From: Prevotella sp. UBA5387
GTDB lineage: Bacteria > Bacteroidota > Bacteroidia > Bacteroidales > Bacteroidaceae
Assembly (NCBI GenBank): GCA_002407775.1
Contig: DHOP01000076.1
Span: forward strand, 49,508-82,093
Reading direction: 5' to 3'
Length of the DNA stretch: 32,586 bases
Part shown: positions 32,485 to 32,586 of the stretch, in pieces
How positions within the stretch are numbered: the first letter of the stretch is position 1
Layout of the letters: each line of letters opens with the position of its first letter
Made by a program: the position numbers and the translations under genes
Notes under the pieces: model-generated
What the model saw: the letters and a program-made list of their open reading frames with translations, nothing else
Database searches by the model: none
Told to the model about the DNA's origin: nothing

Positions 32485-32586
32485 CATTGTTATATAGCGT
32501 TACAATCAACTTTTATCTCTTCGTACAACATCAAACCCGCACATCGCAAGCACCCTAATTGAACATTCAAATAGTAAGTGCGAAAA

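Noticed and set aside
1..32586. CRISPR array, toxin-antitoxin, phage or integrative element
   Set aside because: No spaced direct repeats, integrase, transposase, phage structural gene or paired small toxin and antitoxin genes were seen.

Overview
The window reads as chromosomal DNA of a Bacteroidales bacterium, most likely Prevotellaceae. Four things point there: AT-rich DNA with little Shine-Dalgarno; repeated promoters of the Bacteroidetes type (-33 TTTG-like, -7 TAnnTTTG); lineage-typical families (HU-CCDC81/SPOR protein, BACON domains, DUF4923, DUF4738 and DUF5715 type proteins, an Oar-like TonB-dependent receptor); and GH13_8-type GlgB next to a class III fructose-bisphosphatase. No tRNA, rRNA, CRISPR array, transposase or phage gene was seen. 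Family names come from reading the sequence, not from a database search.

Layout. 1-2549: the 3' end of glyA with a strong terminator, an exported protein of unknown function, and a minus-strand pair (lipoprotein, then a membrane-anchored M15-peptidase-like protein whose frame contains a run of twelve C). 2723-4276: an HU-SPOR membrane protein and a zinc-ribbon/FHA protein. 4389-15696: a tightly packed plus-strand run purU-hisH-hisA-hisF-hisIE-ftsE-lysC-lysA-two atypical glycosyltransferase-like genes-fbp, then a DUF4923-type lipoprotein and a strong bidirectional terminator near 16540. 16577-21378 (minus): an Oar-like TonB receptor followed by a predicted surface lipoprotein made of BACON and OB-like repeats. 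21379-22055: non-coding. 22056-23228 (minus): mltF-like transglycosylase. 23347-26557: hisG-hisD-hisC. 26576-31431 (minus): MORN-repeat protein, YhcH/YjgK/YiaL protein, glgB and a polytopic membrane protein in one probable operon. 31597-32346: kdsB.

How the genes work together. The two his clusters encode every histidine step except the one(s) assigned to HisB, so hisB must lie outside this window. HisH/HisF release AICAR into purine synthesis, and PurU affects the one-carbon pool that purine synthesis uses, which may explain why purU leads that cluster. lysC and lysA open and close the diaminopimelate/lysine branch; ftsE, mltF, kdsB, the HU-SPOR protein and the glycosyltransferase-like pair also concern the envelope. 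fbp and glgB concern gluconeogenesis and glycogen.

Most of the window is conserved housekeeping DNA. I do not see a complete, clearly new system. The best leads are the poly-C tract inside the M15-like gene, the GT-B-like protein with an unrecognised C-terminal half, the Oar receptor with its OB/BACON surface lipoprotein, and the HU-SPOR/FHA pair.
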